In this document: in pieces, positions 9,229 to 18,608 of the stretch | How positions within the stretch are numbered: the stretch's first letter is position 1 | Layout of the letters: each line of letters starts with the position of its first letter | Assembly: GCF_008271805.1 (NCBI RefSeq) | Contig: NZ_VSRY01000158.1 | Location: forward strand, 62,001-126,000 | Reading direction: 5' to 3' | Source: Streptomyces sp. TRM49041 | GTDB lineage: Bacteria; Actinomycetota; Actinomycetes; Streptomycetales; Streptomycetaceae | Length of the DNA: 64,000 bases | Program-made: the position numbers and the translations under genes | The notes under the pieces: model-generated | Seen by the model: only the letters and a program-made list of their open reading frames with translations | Database searches by the model: none | Told to the model about the DNA's origin: nothing

Positions 9229-11129
9229 CGGCCCAGCCTGCCGGTCCCGCACCGGCGCCCCGGCCCGTCGGCGGGCAGTCGGGTGAGACCCTCCCGCCGC
9301 TGTTCGCCGCGCTGGAGCGCTGGACCCGCGAGCAGCCGGACCACGACGCCGTCAGGGCCGAGGACGGCGTCCTGACCTATGCGGAACTGACCGCGCGCAC
9401 CTCCCGGACCGCGGCCGCGCTGGCCTCCGCCGGTGTCGGGCCCGAGAGCGCCGTCGGGCTGCTCCTCGGCCGGTCCCGGGAGAGCGTGCCCGCGCTCCTC
9501 GCCGTGTGGAGCCTCGGCGCCACGGCCGTGCCGCTCGACCCCGGCCACCCGGTCGAACGACTGGGGTCCGTGCTGCGGGACGCCCGGGTCTCCGTCCTGG
9601 TCGCCGTCGGCGTGCCCGGAGGGCTCGACGTCACCGGGCTGCGCACGGTCCAGCCGGCCGGCCCGGTGGCCGGCCCGGACCCCGAGCCCTCCGGCGCGCT
9701 CGCCGTGACCGTCCCCGTACCCGACACCTGCGCCTACGTCATCTACACGTCCGGAACCACGGGACGGCCCAAGGGGGTCGAGGTCACCTACCGCGGCCTG
9801 GACACCTTCGTCGGCGCGCTCGCGGGACTCGGGCTGCCGTCCGGCGGCCTCGGCCTCAACGCCGTCTCACCCGCCTTCGACGGCTGGCTGTGGTGCACGC
9901 TGCTCTATCTCGTCCACGGCCAGGGCGTCGCCCTGGTGGACCTGTCCCTCGACGGCCTGCGCCGCGCCGCCGCCGAGGACCGCGAACCGCTCCCGGCCGG
10001 GCTGCGCACAGCCTCCCTCACCCCGTCCCTGCTGGCCGCCCACGGCGGCGGGCTGGACGAGGCCGAGGTCGTCGTCGTGGCCGGCGAGACGTGCCCGGCG
10101 GCACTCGCCGAGCGGTTCTCCCGCGGCCGCCGGCTGCTGAACGTGTACGGGCCGACGGAGGCCACCATCGCGGCGACCTGGGCCGACAGCGAGCGGGGGG
10201 ACGACGTGAGCAGCATCGGACGACCGCTGCCGGACTACCGGGCGTACGTCCTGGACGACGATCTGTTCCCGGTGCCCGCCGGCACCGAGGGGGAGCTGTA
10301 CCTCGGCGGGCCCGCCGTGGCCCGCGGCTACCGCAACCGGCCGGGCCTCACCGCCACCCGGTTCCTGCCCGACCCGTTCCAGGGCGGCGGCGCCCGGATG
10401 TACCGCACCGGGGACGTGGTGGTCCGGCGGGCCGACGGCACGCTGGAGTACCGCGGCCGTCGCGACGACCAGGTGAAGATCCGCGGTCACCGTATCGAAC
10501 TGGGCGAGGTGGAACGCGTCGCCGCCGAGCTCCCCGGCGTGGTCGCCGCCGCGTGCTGCCCGCTCGCCTCGGGCCAGTCGCTGGGGCTCGCGGTCGTCGC
10601 CGCGCCCGGCAGCGGCCCGTCCGCGGAACTGGCCGCCACCGTCGCCGAGCACTGCGCCGAGCTCCTTCCGGAAGCGGCGGTGCCCACCACCGTCCGCGTC
10701 GTGGACCGCATCCCCACCCTCGGCACCGGCAAGGCCGACCGCACCGCTCTCGCCCGCGAACTCACCGCGCCGGCGCCGGAGTCCGGGCCGGACGCCGCCA
10801 CGGCGCGGGAGCGCGAGGTGATGGCCGTCTGGGCCGCCGTCCTGGAGCGCGAGGTGCCCGGACCGGCCGCCGACTTCTTCGAGCTGGGCGGGCACTCGCT
10901 GGCCGCCGCGCGTGTCGTGGCGGACCTGCGCCGGGCCACCGGCCTCCGCATCACCCTGGGGAAGCTGCTCGCCCGGCCCACCGTCGCGGAGGTCGCCGCC
11001 GAACTCGACCGGCTCGCCGACGATTCCCACCGGCCCGCGGCCGACTCCGACCGGCTCCCGGCCGCACCCGGGACACCGGCCGCACCCGGGACACCGGCCG
11101 CACCCGTCCTCACCGCCGAGGGGGCCTGA
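9225..11129 (+). CDS. NRPS A-PCP didomain, predicted (chloro)tryptophan activating
   Basis: 634-aa free-standing adenylation-carrier protein. The A domain (about 30-500) has YTSGTTGRPKG near residue 173 and the invariant Lys in GTGKADR. The carrier domain (about 525-590) has the phosphopantetheine site GGHSL near 555. My hand-read specificity code is DGWSVAVIAK; the Trp at position 239 is typical of Trp/kynurenine-type pockets. With the MbtH protein, type II thioesterase and P450 next door, this mirrors NovH/NovI systems in which a PCP-bound amino acid is beta-hydroxylated off the main assembly line. The tail has a PAAPGT repeat. ATG at 9225 overlaps the preceding stop. Confidence 0.92.
   Translation: MTAQPAGPAPAPRPVGGQSGETLPPLFAALERWTREQPDHDAVRAEDGVLTYAELTARTSRTAAALASAGVGPESAVGLLLGRSRESVPALLAVWSLGATAVPLDPGHPVERLGSVLRDARVSVLVAVGVPGGLDVTGLRTVQPAGPVAGPDPEPSGALAVTVPVPDTCAYVIYTSGTTGRPKGVEVTYRGLDTFVGALAGLGLPSGGLGLNAVSPAFDGWLWCTLLYLVHGQGVALVDLSLDGLRRAAAEDREPLPAGLRTASLTPSLLAAHGGGLDEAEVVVVAGETCPAALAERFSRGRRLLNVYGPTEATIAATWADSERGDDVSSIGRPLPDYRAYVLDDDLFPVPAGTEGELYLGGPAVARGYRNRPGLTATRFLPDPFQGGGARMYRTGDVVVRRADGTLEYRGRRDDQVKIRGHRIELGEVERVAAELPGVVAAACCPLASGQSLGLAVVAAPGSGPSAELAATVAEHCAELLPEAAVPTTVRVVDRIPTLGTGKADRTALARELTAPAPESGPDAATAREREVMAVWAAVLEREVPGPAADFFELGGHSLAAARVVADLRRATGLRITLGKLLARPTVAEVAAELDRLADDSHRPAADSDRLPAAPGTPAAPGTPAAPVLTAEGA
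11061..11105 (+). repeat. 18-base tandem repeat in the A-PCP gene tail
   Basis: GCCGCACCCGGGACACCG occurs twice in tandem (11061-11078 and 11079-11096), followed by half a copy. It encodes the AAPGTP repeats of the non-conserved C-terminal linker. Confidence 0.8.
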
Positions 11130-11133
11130 AGCC

Positions 11134-11883
11134 ATGGGTTCCTGGCTCTCCACGTGGCCGGCCGGCCCCGGTGACGCCCACCTTCCGGCGCTGCTCTGCC
11201 TGCCCCCGGCCGGCGCGGGCTGCCAGCAGTTCCGCGCCTGGACGCCGGCCCTGGCCGGGGTCGGGCAGGTCTACGGCGTGCAGCTGCCGGGCCGCGAGAA
11301 CCGCTGGCGCGAGCCCATGCCGGAGACCTTCGACGCGGCCGTCGAGGCGATCACCGACGAGCTGCGGCCGATCGTCGGCACCGGACGCCGGCTGGTCGTC
11401 TTCGGCCACAGCTTCGGCGGACTCCTCGGCTACGAAGTCGCCCGCCGCGTCCGGCCCGACGCCCTGGTCGTCAGCGCCTGCCGGGCCCCCGGCCACTGGG
11501 ACGGCGCGGGACGGGGCATCGTCGACGACGACGAGGAACTCGACAAGCTCTTCGACACCGCCGGACTCGACCCCGCCTTCCTCGACGCGGACACCCGAGC
11601 GCTGATGGTCGCGATGCTCCGCAAGGACGCCGTGCTGTCGCTCAGTTACACCCATTCCCACAGCGCCCCGCTCTCCGTACCGCTGCACGCCTGGAGAGCC
11701 GACGGCGACGAGACCGTCACCGAGCAGGACGTGGCCGGCTGGGCAGCGGTCACCACCGCGGCTTTCCGCGTCCACCGCGTCGAGGGCGGTCACCACGCCG
11801 TACTGCGCCGCCCCGAAACGCTCCTGGACCACCTGGCCGGGCTGTTGCGGGACGACGCGCACCTGCCGTCCGGCACCGCCTGA
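11134..11883 (+). CDS. Type II thioesterase
   Basis: 249-aa alpha/beta hydrolase of the type II thioesterase family (GrsT/SrfD-like). It either edits misprimed carrier proteins or releases the PCP-bound beta-hydroxy amino acid made by its neighbours. The nucleophile is S93 in GHSFGG. LLCLPPAGAG near the N-terminus is the oxyanion region, the acidic residue is probably in ADGDETV, and the catalytic His is in EGGHHAVL. The ATG lies five bases after the A-PCP stop, and the position between A-PCP, MbtH and P450 genes favours a role in beta-hydroxytryptophan release. That role is inferred. Confidence 0.9.
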   Translation: MGSWLSTWPAGPGDAHLPALLCLPPAGAGCQQFRAWTPALAGVGQVYGVQLPGRENRWREPMPETFDAAVEAITDELRPIVGTGRRLVVFGHSFGGLLGYEVARRVRPDALVVSACRAPGHWDGAGRGIVDDDEELDKLFDTAGLDPAFLDADTRALMVAMLRKDAVLSLSYTHSHSAPLSVPLHAWRADGDETVTEQDVAGWAAVTTAAFRVHRVEGGHHAVLRRPETLLDHLAGLLRDDAHLPSGTA

Positions 11884-11921
11884 CCCGCCCGAAGCCCATG
11901 TGACCGAGCCCGGAGGACGTC

Positions 11922-12134
11922 GTGCCCACCACCTACCAGGTCCTCGTCAACCACGAGGAGCAGTACGCGCTGTACCCCGCGGCGCGCGAGCTGCCCGACG
12001 GCTGGACGCCGGCCGGGTTCAGCGGCACCGAGGACGAGTGCGCCGCCCACCTGGACGCGCACTGGACCGACACGCGCCCCCGCAGCGTGCGCGCCGCGGC
12101 GGCCGCCCCCGTACGCGGGGACGAAGGAGCCTGA
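11922..12134 (+). CDS. MbtH-like NRPS chaperone
   Basis: 70-aa MbtH family protein, a small partner that folds and activates adenylation domains. Conserved residues are visible in NHEEQYALYP, the ELPDGW motif, AGFSGTEDEC and H-xx-HWTDTRPRSVR. GTG at 11922 has GGAGGA upstream. It probably serves the A-PCP didomain and perhaps other A domains of the cluster; it is the only copy in the window. Confidence 0.95.
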   Translation: MPTTYQVLVNHEEQYALYPAARELPDGWTPAGFSGTEDECAAHLDAHWTDTRPRSVRAAAAAPVRGDEGA

Positions 12135-12135
12135 G

Positions 12136-13362
12136 ATGCGTATCGACCTGCTCGATCCGGCCCCCTTCGGCCGTAACGACTTCTGGTCCACGTTCACCTG
12201 GCTGCGCGCCAACGCGCCCGTGCACTGGCACCCCGAGCCCGGCGGCGACGGCTTCTGGGTGCTCAGCAAGCACCGCGACATCGTCTCCGTCTACGCCGAC
12301 AGCGACACTTTCAGCTCCGCGCGGGGCATGCGGCTCGACACCGACCCGGCCGCCGTCGCCGCAGTCGCCCAGCGGATGCTGATCGTCTCCGACGCGCCCC
12401 ACCACGCCCGGCTGAAGCGGGCCCTGTACCAGGCGTTCGGGCCGCAGCAGATGCCCCGGCTCGAAGCCCTCGTCCGGACGGTCGTCGGCGAGCTGGTGGC
12501 CGAGGCCGCCGAGCACGACGAAATGGACTTCATCGACCTCGCCAAGCAGCTCCCCAACCGGGTGGTCTGCGCCATGATGGGCATCCCCCGCGCCGACTGG
12601 GCGTGGATCGGGGCGCTCACCACCGACGCCTTCGACTCCCCGGACGAGACCGTGCGCAGCAACGCGCACTCCGAGATCTTTCTCTACTTCATGGAGCTCC
12701 TCGACGAGCGCCGGGCCCGCCCCGGCGACGACCTGGTCAGCCAGATCGCCCATGACACGCTCGTCGACGAGGGGGACGGCACCGAACGGCCCCTCAGCGA
12801 CGAGGAGATCATCTTCAACTGCAACGGCGTGCTGTCCGGAGCCAACGAGACCACCCGCTACTCCGCGGCGGGCGCGGTCCATATGTTCGCCAGGCTCCCC
12901 GAGCAGTGGGAGCTGCTGCGCGGCCTCGGCCCCGCCGGAGTCGCCCCGGCCGTCGAGGAGATCCTGCGCTGGACCACCCCCGGGGTGCACGCCATGCGCA
13001 CCGCTCTGCGCGACACCGAGATCAACGGGACGCGCGTCGCCGCCGGCGACCGCGTCACGCTGTGGAACGTCTCCGCCAACCGCGACGAGGACGTCTTCAC
13101 CGACCCGCACGACTTCCGCGTCGACCGGCGCCCCAACCGCCACGTCGCCTTCGGCCACGGGCGCCACCTCTGCCTCGGCGCCCGGCTCGCGCGCTTCGAA
13201 CTCGGCGCCCTGCTCACCGAGATGCTCGCCACGCTGGACGGTTTCGAACTCACCGGTCCGGCCCTCTTCAACTCGTCCAACTTCACGTGGGGGATCAAGA
13301 GTCTCCCGGTGCGGCTGCTGCGCAGCCGGGTTTCCGCACACCGAGAAAGGGCCGCGCTGTGA
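12136..13362 (+). CDS. Cytochrome P450 (candidate tryptophan beta-hydroxylase)
   Basis: 408-aa soluble bacterial P450. The haem-binding loop is AFGHGRHLCLG with ligand C346. The I-helix oxygen-activation segment reads GVLSGANETTR, with Asn where many P450s have His or Asp. The ExxR motif is EEILR. The ATG is one base after the MbtH stop, with GAAGGAG upstream, and its stop overlaps the GTG of the next NRPS. Linkage to an A-PCP didomain and MbtH suggests beta-hydroxylation of PCP-bound tryptophan (NovI/Qui15-type). An alternative is 4-hydroxylation of the indole ring, which the JBIR-34 pathway also needs. Only one P450 is present in the window. Confidence 0.92.
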   Translation: MRIDLLDPAPFGRNDFWSTFTWLRANAPVHWHPEPGGDGFWVLSKHRDIVSVYADSDTFSSARGMRLDTDPAAVAAVAQRMLIVSDAPHHARLKRALYQAFGPQQMPRLEALVRTVVGELVAEAAEHDEMDFIDLAKQLPNRVVCAMMGIPRADWAWIGALTTDAFDSPDETVRSNAHSEIFLYFMELLDERRARPGDDLVSQIAHDTLVDEGDGTERPLSDEEIIFNCNGVLSGANETTRYSAAGAVHMFARLPEQWELLRGLGPAGVAPAVEEILRWTTPGVHAMRTALRDTEINGTRVAAGDRVTLWNVSANRDEDVFTDPHDFRVDRRPNRHVAFGHGRHLCLGARLARFELGALLTEMLATLDGFELTGPALFNSSNFTWGIKSLPVRLLRSRVSAHRERAAL

Positions 13363-16300
13363 CCACCGCACTGATCGACTTCAACCGCACCGACACCGGT
13401 TTCCCCGCCACCGGCTACCCCGGACTCCTCGCCGAGCAGGCCGCCCGGACCCCGGACGCGCCCGCGCTGGTCCAGGGTGACCGCTCCTGGACGTACTCGG
13501 AGCTGGAGGCCGCCACCAACCGGCTGGCCCACGCACTGATCGCCCACGGCGCGGCCTCCGGCGAGCGGATCGGCCTGTGCTACCCGCGCGGTGCCGAATA
13601 CGTCATCGGCTCCCTCGCGATCCTGAAGACCGGCGCCGCGATCGTGGCGCTCGACCCGGTCAACCCCGACGACCGGCTCGCCGCCATGATCGCCGACGCG
13701 GGCCCGCTGCTCGTGCTCACCCCGCCCGGCATCGCCCCGCGGCTGCCCGAGGGTGTGGCGCGAGCCGACGTGGCCACCGCCGGCCGGGGCATGCCGGAGA
13801 CACCGACCGGCGTCCCCACAGGCCCGGACACGATCAGCCACCTCATCTACACGTCCGGTTCCACCGGCACGCCCAAGGCCGTCCTGGAGCGCCACGGCGC
13901 CCTGACGAACCTGGTGCACTGGACGGGGCGTGCCTACGGAGTGCGTCCCGGCGACCGCGCGTCCTGGATGTCCACGCCCGGCTTCGCCGTCCAGATCATG
14001 GAGTGGCTGCCGTATCTGCCCCTGGGCGCGGCGATCCACATCCCCGAGGCGGGCCAGGCGCAGACCCCGGAGCAGATCCGGGACTGGCTCACCACCGAGC
14101 GGATCACCCACACCATGCTGGTCGCCGCGCTCGCCGAGCCCGTGTGGGGGCTGGCCTGGCCGCGGGACACGGCGCTGCGCATCCTGGTGACGACGGCGGA
14201 GCGGGTGCACAGCTGGCCGCTCACCGACACGCCGTTCCGGGTCGTCATGACGTACGGAACCACGGAGACGACGAACGTCCTCACCTGCCTCGACCTCGGT
14301 GCCGGCGTCGACTTCACCAGCCAGGCCACCCCCGAGGAGATCCGCGCCACGCGCCAGGTGCCCGTCGGCGTGCCGATCGCCAACATGCGGGTGCACCTGC
14401 TGGACGAGGAGGACCGCCCGGTCGCCGACGGCGAGGTCGGCCGGCTCCATGTCTCGGGCGCCGGAGTGGCCGCCGGATACCACGGCCGCCCGGAGCTGAC
14501 CGCGGCGAAGTTCCGTTCCGGTGTCGTCGCGGACGACCCGTATCCGGTGCTCTACGACACCGGAGACCTGGCCCGCCGCAGGGAGGACGGCGCCGTCGAG
14601 CTCCTCGGCCGCTCCGACGCCCAGGTGAAGATCCGCGGCTTCCGCGTGGAACTCGGCGAGGTCGAGACCCATGTCGCCCGTGTCGACGGCGTCGCCGAGG
14701 CCGTCGTCGTCACCCAGGAGCGCGGAGCCGACGACAAGCGGCTCGTCGCATACGTCTCCGCCGACGGCGCCACGGCCCCGGACACCGGCGCGATCCGGGC
14801 CGCCGTGGCCCGCACCCTGCCCTACTACATGGTCCCCGGCACCGTCGTCGTCCTGCCGGCCCTGCCGCGCCTGGCCAACGGCAAGGTCGACCGGCGCAGC
14901 CTGCCCGAGCCGCCGGAGCCCCACGAGGGCGTCACCGCCGGCTACGAGCCCCCGCGCAACGAGGTCGAGGACGGGCTGGCGCGCCTGTGGGCCGAGGCGT
15001 TCCGCACCGAGGGCGTCGGCATCCACGACAACTTCTTCGAACTGGGCGGCCACTCGCTGCTCGCCTTCCAGCTCATCGACGAGATCCGCCGCCGCTACGG
15101 CGTCGAACTCAGCCTCTCCGATCTGTCGTCCCGCCCGACCGTCGCCGAGCTCGGCACGCTCGTCGTCGCGGAAGGCGCCGACGGCCGGGGCGACTTCGGC
15201 GGACTGGCCGCCATCGTCCCCGACCCGGCAGCCCGCTTCGAGCCCTTCCCGCTGACCGAGAGCCAGCAGGCCCTGTGGATCGGCCGCGGCGGACTGGTGG
15301 AGCTGGGGAACGTCGGCTGCCACGGCTACTTCGAGTGGGAGAGCGAGCACCTGGACGTCCCGCGCTTCGAGTCCGCGTGGCGCCGGCTCGTCGAACGCCA
15401 CGACGCGCTGCGCACCCGCATCCTGCCCGACGGCACCCAGCAGGTGTACGAGGAGATCCCCGCCTACGACATCCCCGTCACCGACCTCGGCCGCCTGGAC
15501 CCCGCCGCCCGGGAGGCGGAACTGGCCGCCCTGCGGCAGCGGCTGTCCCACCAGGTGCTCGACGCCGACAGCTGGCCGCTGTTCGACGTGCGGATCAGTC
15601 TGCTCGGCGGCGGCCGCGCCCGTATCCACCTCTCCCTGGACTTCCTCGTCGCCGACGCGTGGAGCTACTTCCAGGTGCTGATCCCCGACCTCGTCACCTA
15701 CTACACCGAGCCCGGTGCGGAACTGCCGCCGCTGGAACTGACCTTCCGCGACTACGTGCTGTCCGTCGGGAGCTCCCTGCGCGACAGCGAGCTCTACCGC
15801 CGCTCCGAGTGGTACTGGCGGGACCGCCTCGCCACTCTGCCGCCGGCACCCGAGCTCCCCGCACGCCCCGCCGACGCCCCGGAGCTGCCCGTCCGCTTCG
15901 AGCGGCTCAGCCATGTCGTGCCCGCCGAGCTGTGGAACCGCATCCAGGAGCGGGCCGGTGACCGCAGGGTCACCCCGTCCGGTGTGCTCGCCGCCGCCTA
16001 CGCCGAGATCCTCGGCAGCGCCTCCGGGCAGGCGCGGTTCACCATCAACTTCCCGCTCTTCAACCGGCTTCCCCTGCACCCGCAGGTCAACGCCCTGCTC
16101 GCGGACACCACGACCACGCTGCTGCTCGCCGTCGAACAGCGGGACACCACTTTCGCCGGGCGCGCCCAGGCCGTGCAGCGGCGCCTGTGGGCCGACCTGG
16201 AGCACCGGTACTTCAGCGGCGTACAGGTGCTTCGGGAGCTGACCAGGCTGCGCGGCTCGCTCGCCCCCGCCATGCCCGTGGTGATGACGAGCCTGGCCGG

Positions 16301-17306
16301 CCACCCGCCGCAGTACGAGGAGACCGAGCTGGGCGTGCCGGTGTACGGCATCTCCCAGACCCCGCAGGTCTCGCTGGACTTCCAGGTCTTCGAGAAGGCC
16401 GGCGGCCTCACCTTCAACTGGGACCACCTCCCGGCGGTCTACCCCGACGGGCTGGTCGAGTCCATGTTCCGGGACTTCGTCGCCCTGCTCGAGGCGCTCG
16501 GCGAGGAGGAGACCTGGGAGCGCTTCTCGCCGCCGCCCGGAGAGGAGGGCACCGCCGCCGCCGAGTCCGTCGAGGAGCGGGACACCGGCGACGCCTGGGA
16601 GCGCTACTGGGCCGGGATCGAGCGCACCGGCCGTGGTGGCGACGTCATCTGGGACGCCGACAGCGGCGAGGAGTTCCAGTGGCTGCTCGGGCAGGCTCGC
16701 CGGCACTTCGGCAACGACCTGCCGGTCATCGACCTCGGGTGCGGCAACGGCCGCTACAGCCGCGAACTCGCCCCGCACTACCCGCGGGTGGTGGGTGTGG
16801 ACGTGTCCGTCAGCGCCGTCGAGCACGCCGTTCGCGAGGCGCGCGCGGAGGGGGTGGCGAACGTCGAGTACCTGGCCGTCGACATGACCGACGCCGACCA
16901 GGCCGACGCCCTGGGCGAGGGCCCGTACAACATCTTCGTCCGCGGTGTCTTCCACGTACTCGACAGCGCCGCCCGGGCCCGGCTCGCGGCCGTCGCCGGC
17001 CGGCTGCTGGGCCGGGACGGGGTGCTGATCGTCCACGAGCCCGACTACTCCGACAACTCCTTCGGCTACCTCGGATTCGTCGGCGGAAAGCGCGGCCGGG
17101 CCGAGGACCTGGTCGGACCGCTGGAGGCCGCCGGTGTGCGGCACTCCCAGCGCTTCACCCGGCCCGAACTCACCGCCGCCTTCCCGGCGGACGACTGGGA
17201 GGTCCTGGACGACCGGGCGATCCGGTTGCACGCCATCGACCCGCGGTCGGACGCGGAGGCGCTGCTGCTCCCGGGCTACTACGCGGTGTTGCGCCGCAGG
17301 CGCTGA
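13359..17306 (+). CDS. NRPS A-PCP-Cy-methyltransferase, aryl-acid-type loader
   Basis: 1315-aa multidomain synthetase. The A domain (about 15-520) has IYTSGSTGTPK near 163 and ANGKVDR. My hand-read code is AVMMVTTNVK: the alpha-amine-binding Asp235 is Ala, so the substrate probably lacks an alpha-amino group, consistent with an indole-3-carboxylic acid. The PCP has GGHSL near 565. A heterocyclisation domain (about 625-1045) carries DFLVADAWS (D761, DxxxxDxxS). Residues 1075-1315 form a class I SAM methyltransferase (IDLGCGNGRYS near 1124). There is no A domain after Cy, so this Cy must act in trans or pair with the Cy of the 35.3-38.6 kb protein. GTG at 13359 overlaps the P450 stop and has GAAAGGG upstream. 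The methyltransferase could O-methylate the indole; its target is unknown. Confidence 0.93.
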   Translation: MTTALIDFNRTDTGFPATGYPGLLAEQAARTPDAPALVQGDRSWTYSELEAATNRLAHALIAHGAASGERIGLCYPRGAEYVIGSLAILKTGAAIVALDPVNPDDRLAAMIADAGPLLVLTPPGIAPRLPEGVARADVATAGRGMPETPTGVPTGPDTISHLIYTSGSTGTPKAVLERHGALTNLVHWTGRAYGVRPGDRASWMSTPGFAVQIMEWLPYLPLGAAIHIPEAGQAQTPEQIRDWLTTERITHTMLVAALAEPVWGLAWPRDTALRILVTTAERVHSWPLTDTPFRVVMTYGTTETTNVLTCLDLGAGVDFTSQATPEEIRATRQVPVGVPIANMRVHLLDEEDRPVADGEVGRLHVSGAGVAAGYHGRPELTAAKFRSGVVADDPYPVLYDTGDLARRREDGAVELLGRSDAQVKIRGFRVELGEVETHVARVDGVAEAVVVTQERGADDKRLVAYVSADGATAPDTGAIRAAVARTLPYYMVPGTVVVLPALPRLANGKVDRRSLPEPPEPHEGVTAGYEPPRNEVEDGLARLWAEAFRTEGVGIHDNFFELGGHSLLAFQLIDEIRRRYGVELSLSDLSSRPTVAELGTLVVAEGADGRGDFGGLAAIVPDPAARFEPFPLTESQQALWIGRGGLVELGNVGCHGYFEWESEHLDVPRFESAWRRLVERHDALRTRILPDGTQQVYEEIPAYDIPVTDLGRLDPAAREAELAALRQRLSHQVLDADSWPLFDVRISLLGGGRARIHLSLDFLVADAWSYFQVLIPDLVTYYTEPGAELPPLELTFRDYVLSVGSSLRDSELYRRSEWYWRDRLATLPPAPELPARPADAPELPVRFERLSHVVPAELWNRIQERAGDRRVTPSGVLAAAYAEILGSASGQARFTINFPLFNRLPLHPQVNALLADTTTTLLLAVEQRDTTFAGRAQAVQRRLWADLEHRYFSGVQVLRELTRLRGSLAPAMPVVMTSLAGHPPQYEETELGVPVYGISQTPQVSLDFQVFEKAGGLTFNWDHLPAVYPDGLVESMFRDFVALLEALGEEETWERFSPPPGEEGTAAAESVEERDTGDAWERYWAGIERTGRGGDVIWDADSGEEFQWLLGQARRHFGNDLPVIDLGCGNGRYSRELAPHYPRVVGVDVSVSAVEHAVREARAEGVANVEYLAVDMTDADQADALGEGPYNIFVRGVFHVLDSAARARLAAVAGRLLGRDGVLIVHEPDYSDNSFGYLGFVGGKRGRAEDLVGPLEAAGVRHSQRFTRPELTAAFPADDWEVLDDRAIRLHAIDPRSDAEALLLPGYYAVLRRRR

Positions 17307-17396
17307 CGGCGCCCCGCGGTCCCCGCCGCCGACCGGGACGGCCCGTCGCCGCGCACGCCCCGATCGGGCCCTGTGCCGGACCGCACAGGAACAGAC

Positions 17397-17425
17397 GCGG
17401 CCGCCGGACGGTGTCCGGCGGCCGC
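17397..17425 (+). terminator. Terminator after the A-PCP-Cy-MT gene
   Basis: GCGGCCGCCGGAC (17397-17409) pairs perfectly with GTCCGGCGGCCGC (17413-17425) around a 3-base loop, 90 bases past the NRPS stop. A smaller hairpin (CCTGTGC/GCACAGG) lies just before it. It probably ends the transcript that starts at the SARP gene. Confidence 0.7.
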
Positions 17426-17456
17426 ACCGTACGCTCTCGGTGAAAGACTGGAGACC

Positions 17457-18521
17457 GTGGAACGACGAACTGCCGACCGGCTGCTCAGAGCACGCGCACA
17501 GGCGATCGGGGGGCGGGCCCGCGAGGCGACGGTCGCCGCCGCCCTGGACCGGGTCCTCGCCGTCCAGGCGCAGGACCTCGCGGCGGCGGGCCTCGGCCTG
17601 CGCGCCCGCGTGACCGGCCTGACCGCCGACGACGTCCAGCGCGCCACCGACATCGAACGGACCGCCGTACGCGGCTGGTTCATGCGCGGCACGCTCCAGC
17701 TCGTCGCGGCGGCGGACGCGCGCTGGCTGCTCGCCCTGTTCGGCCCGGTCCACCTCGCGCTCGGCGCCCGCCGACTGCGCGAACTGGGCCTGGACGAGGC
17801 CCTGAGCGAACGGGCGTCGAAGCTGATCGTGAAGGCCGTCGACGGCGAGGGCCCGCTCACCCGGGCCGAACTCACCGAACGGCTGGCCACCCTGGGAGTG
17901 GAGCCCAAGGGCCAGTCCGCCTTCCATCTCATCCGGCGCACGGCGCTGTCCGGGCTGATCTGCCACGGCCCCCAGCGCGCGGGCGAGGCCACCTTCGTGC
18001 CGCTCGACGACTGGCTGCCGAGCACCGGGCCCCTCCCCTTCTCGGGGGCGGCGGCCGAGACCGAACTCGCCCGTCGCTACCGCGTGGCCCACGGGCCCTC
18101 CGACGCGATGGATTTCGCCCAATGGTCGGGACTGCGCGCCGGCACCTGCAAGAAGGCGTGGGCGGCCGCCGGCGAAGCGCCGCGAGAGGACGCCGAAGGC
18201 ATCCCCCTGGGGGATGTGCGGCTGATTCCGGCGTACGACAACTATCTCGTCGGATACCGCGGCAGAGAACTGTCGGTGCCCGCGGAGCACGAGCGCCGCG
18301 TCCGGCCCGGAGGCGGCGTGATCCGCCCGACCGTCGTGGTCGACGGGTGGGCCGTGGGCACCTGGTCGGGCGGCCGGCGCGGCAGCGATCCTGTGGTCGA
18401 GCCGTTCCCCGGCGGCGAGCCCTTCGACGCCCGGACCACGGCGGGGATCGCCCGCGAGAGCGCCGACATCGCACGCTTCTACAACGCCTCTCATACGCTC
18501 TCTACACCAGAGCTGTCATAG
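17457..18521 (+). CDS. AlkZ-like DNA glycosylase / winged-helix protein (HTH_42)
   Basis: 354-aa protein of the HTH_42 family, which includes the AlkZ-type DNA glycosylases (AziN, TxnU4, HedH4 and E. coli YcaQ). These excise bulky alkylated bases and often give self-resistance to genotoxic natural products. The N-terminal block LDRVLAVQAQDLAAAGLGLR contains a Gln-x-Gln like the catalytic motif of AlkZ relatives. The WFMRGTLQLV and LIPAYDNYLVGYR blocks also fit the family. GTG at 17457 has GGAG upstream and was preferred over an in-frame start 28 codons earlier. It sits between two biosynthetic transcripts next to the exporter, so a self-protection role is plausible. The activity is inferred. 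Confidence 0.75.
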   Translation: MERRTADRLLRARAQAIGGRAREATVAAALDRVLAVQAQDLAAAGLGLRARVTGLTADDVQRATDIERTAVRGWFMRGTLQLVAAADARWLLALFGPVHLALGARRLRELGLDEALSERASKLIVKAVDGEGPLTRAELTERLATLGVEPKGQSAFHLIRRTALSGLICHGPQRAGEATFVPLDDWLPSTGPLPFSGAAAETELARRYRVAHGPSDAMDFAQWSGLRAGTCKKAWAAAGEAPREDAEGIPLGDVRLIPAYDNYLVGYRGRELSVPAEHERRVRPGGGVIRPTVVVDGWAVGTWSGGRRGSDPVVEPFPGGEPFDARTTAGIARESADIARFYNASHTLSTPELS

Positions 18522-18608
18522 CCCGGAAACGTAACCGGCCGCTAACCCGCTCTCCCTACGTTGAGTGCCGTCCGACAATTCCGTCCCCAACCAGAAAAGG
18601 GCGTCGAC

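Noticed and set aside
12858..18494. Very long open frame on the minus strand (over 1800 codons) opposite the P450, NRPS and glycosylase genes
   Set aside because: It has no family motifs and is Gly/Val/Glu-rich shadow sequence created by high third-position GC; the plus-strand genes are certain.
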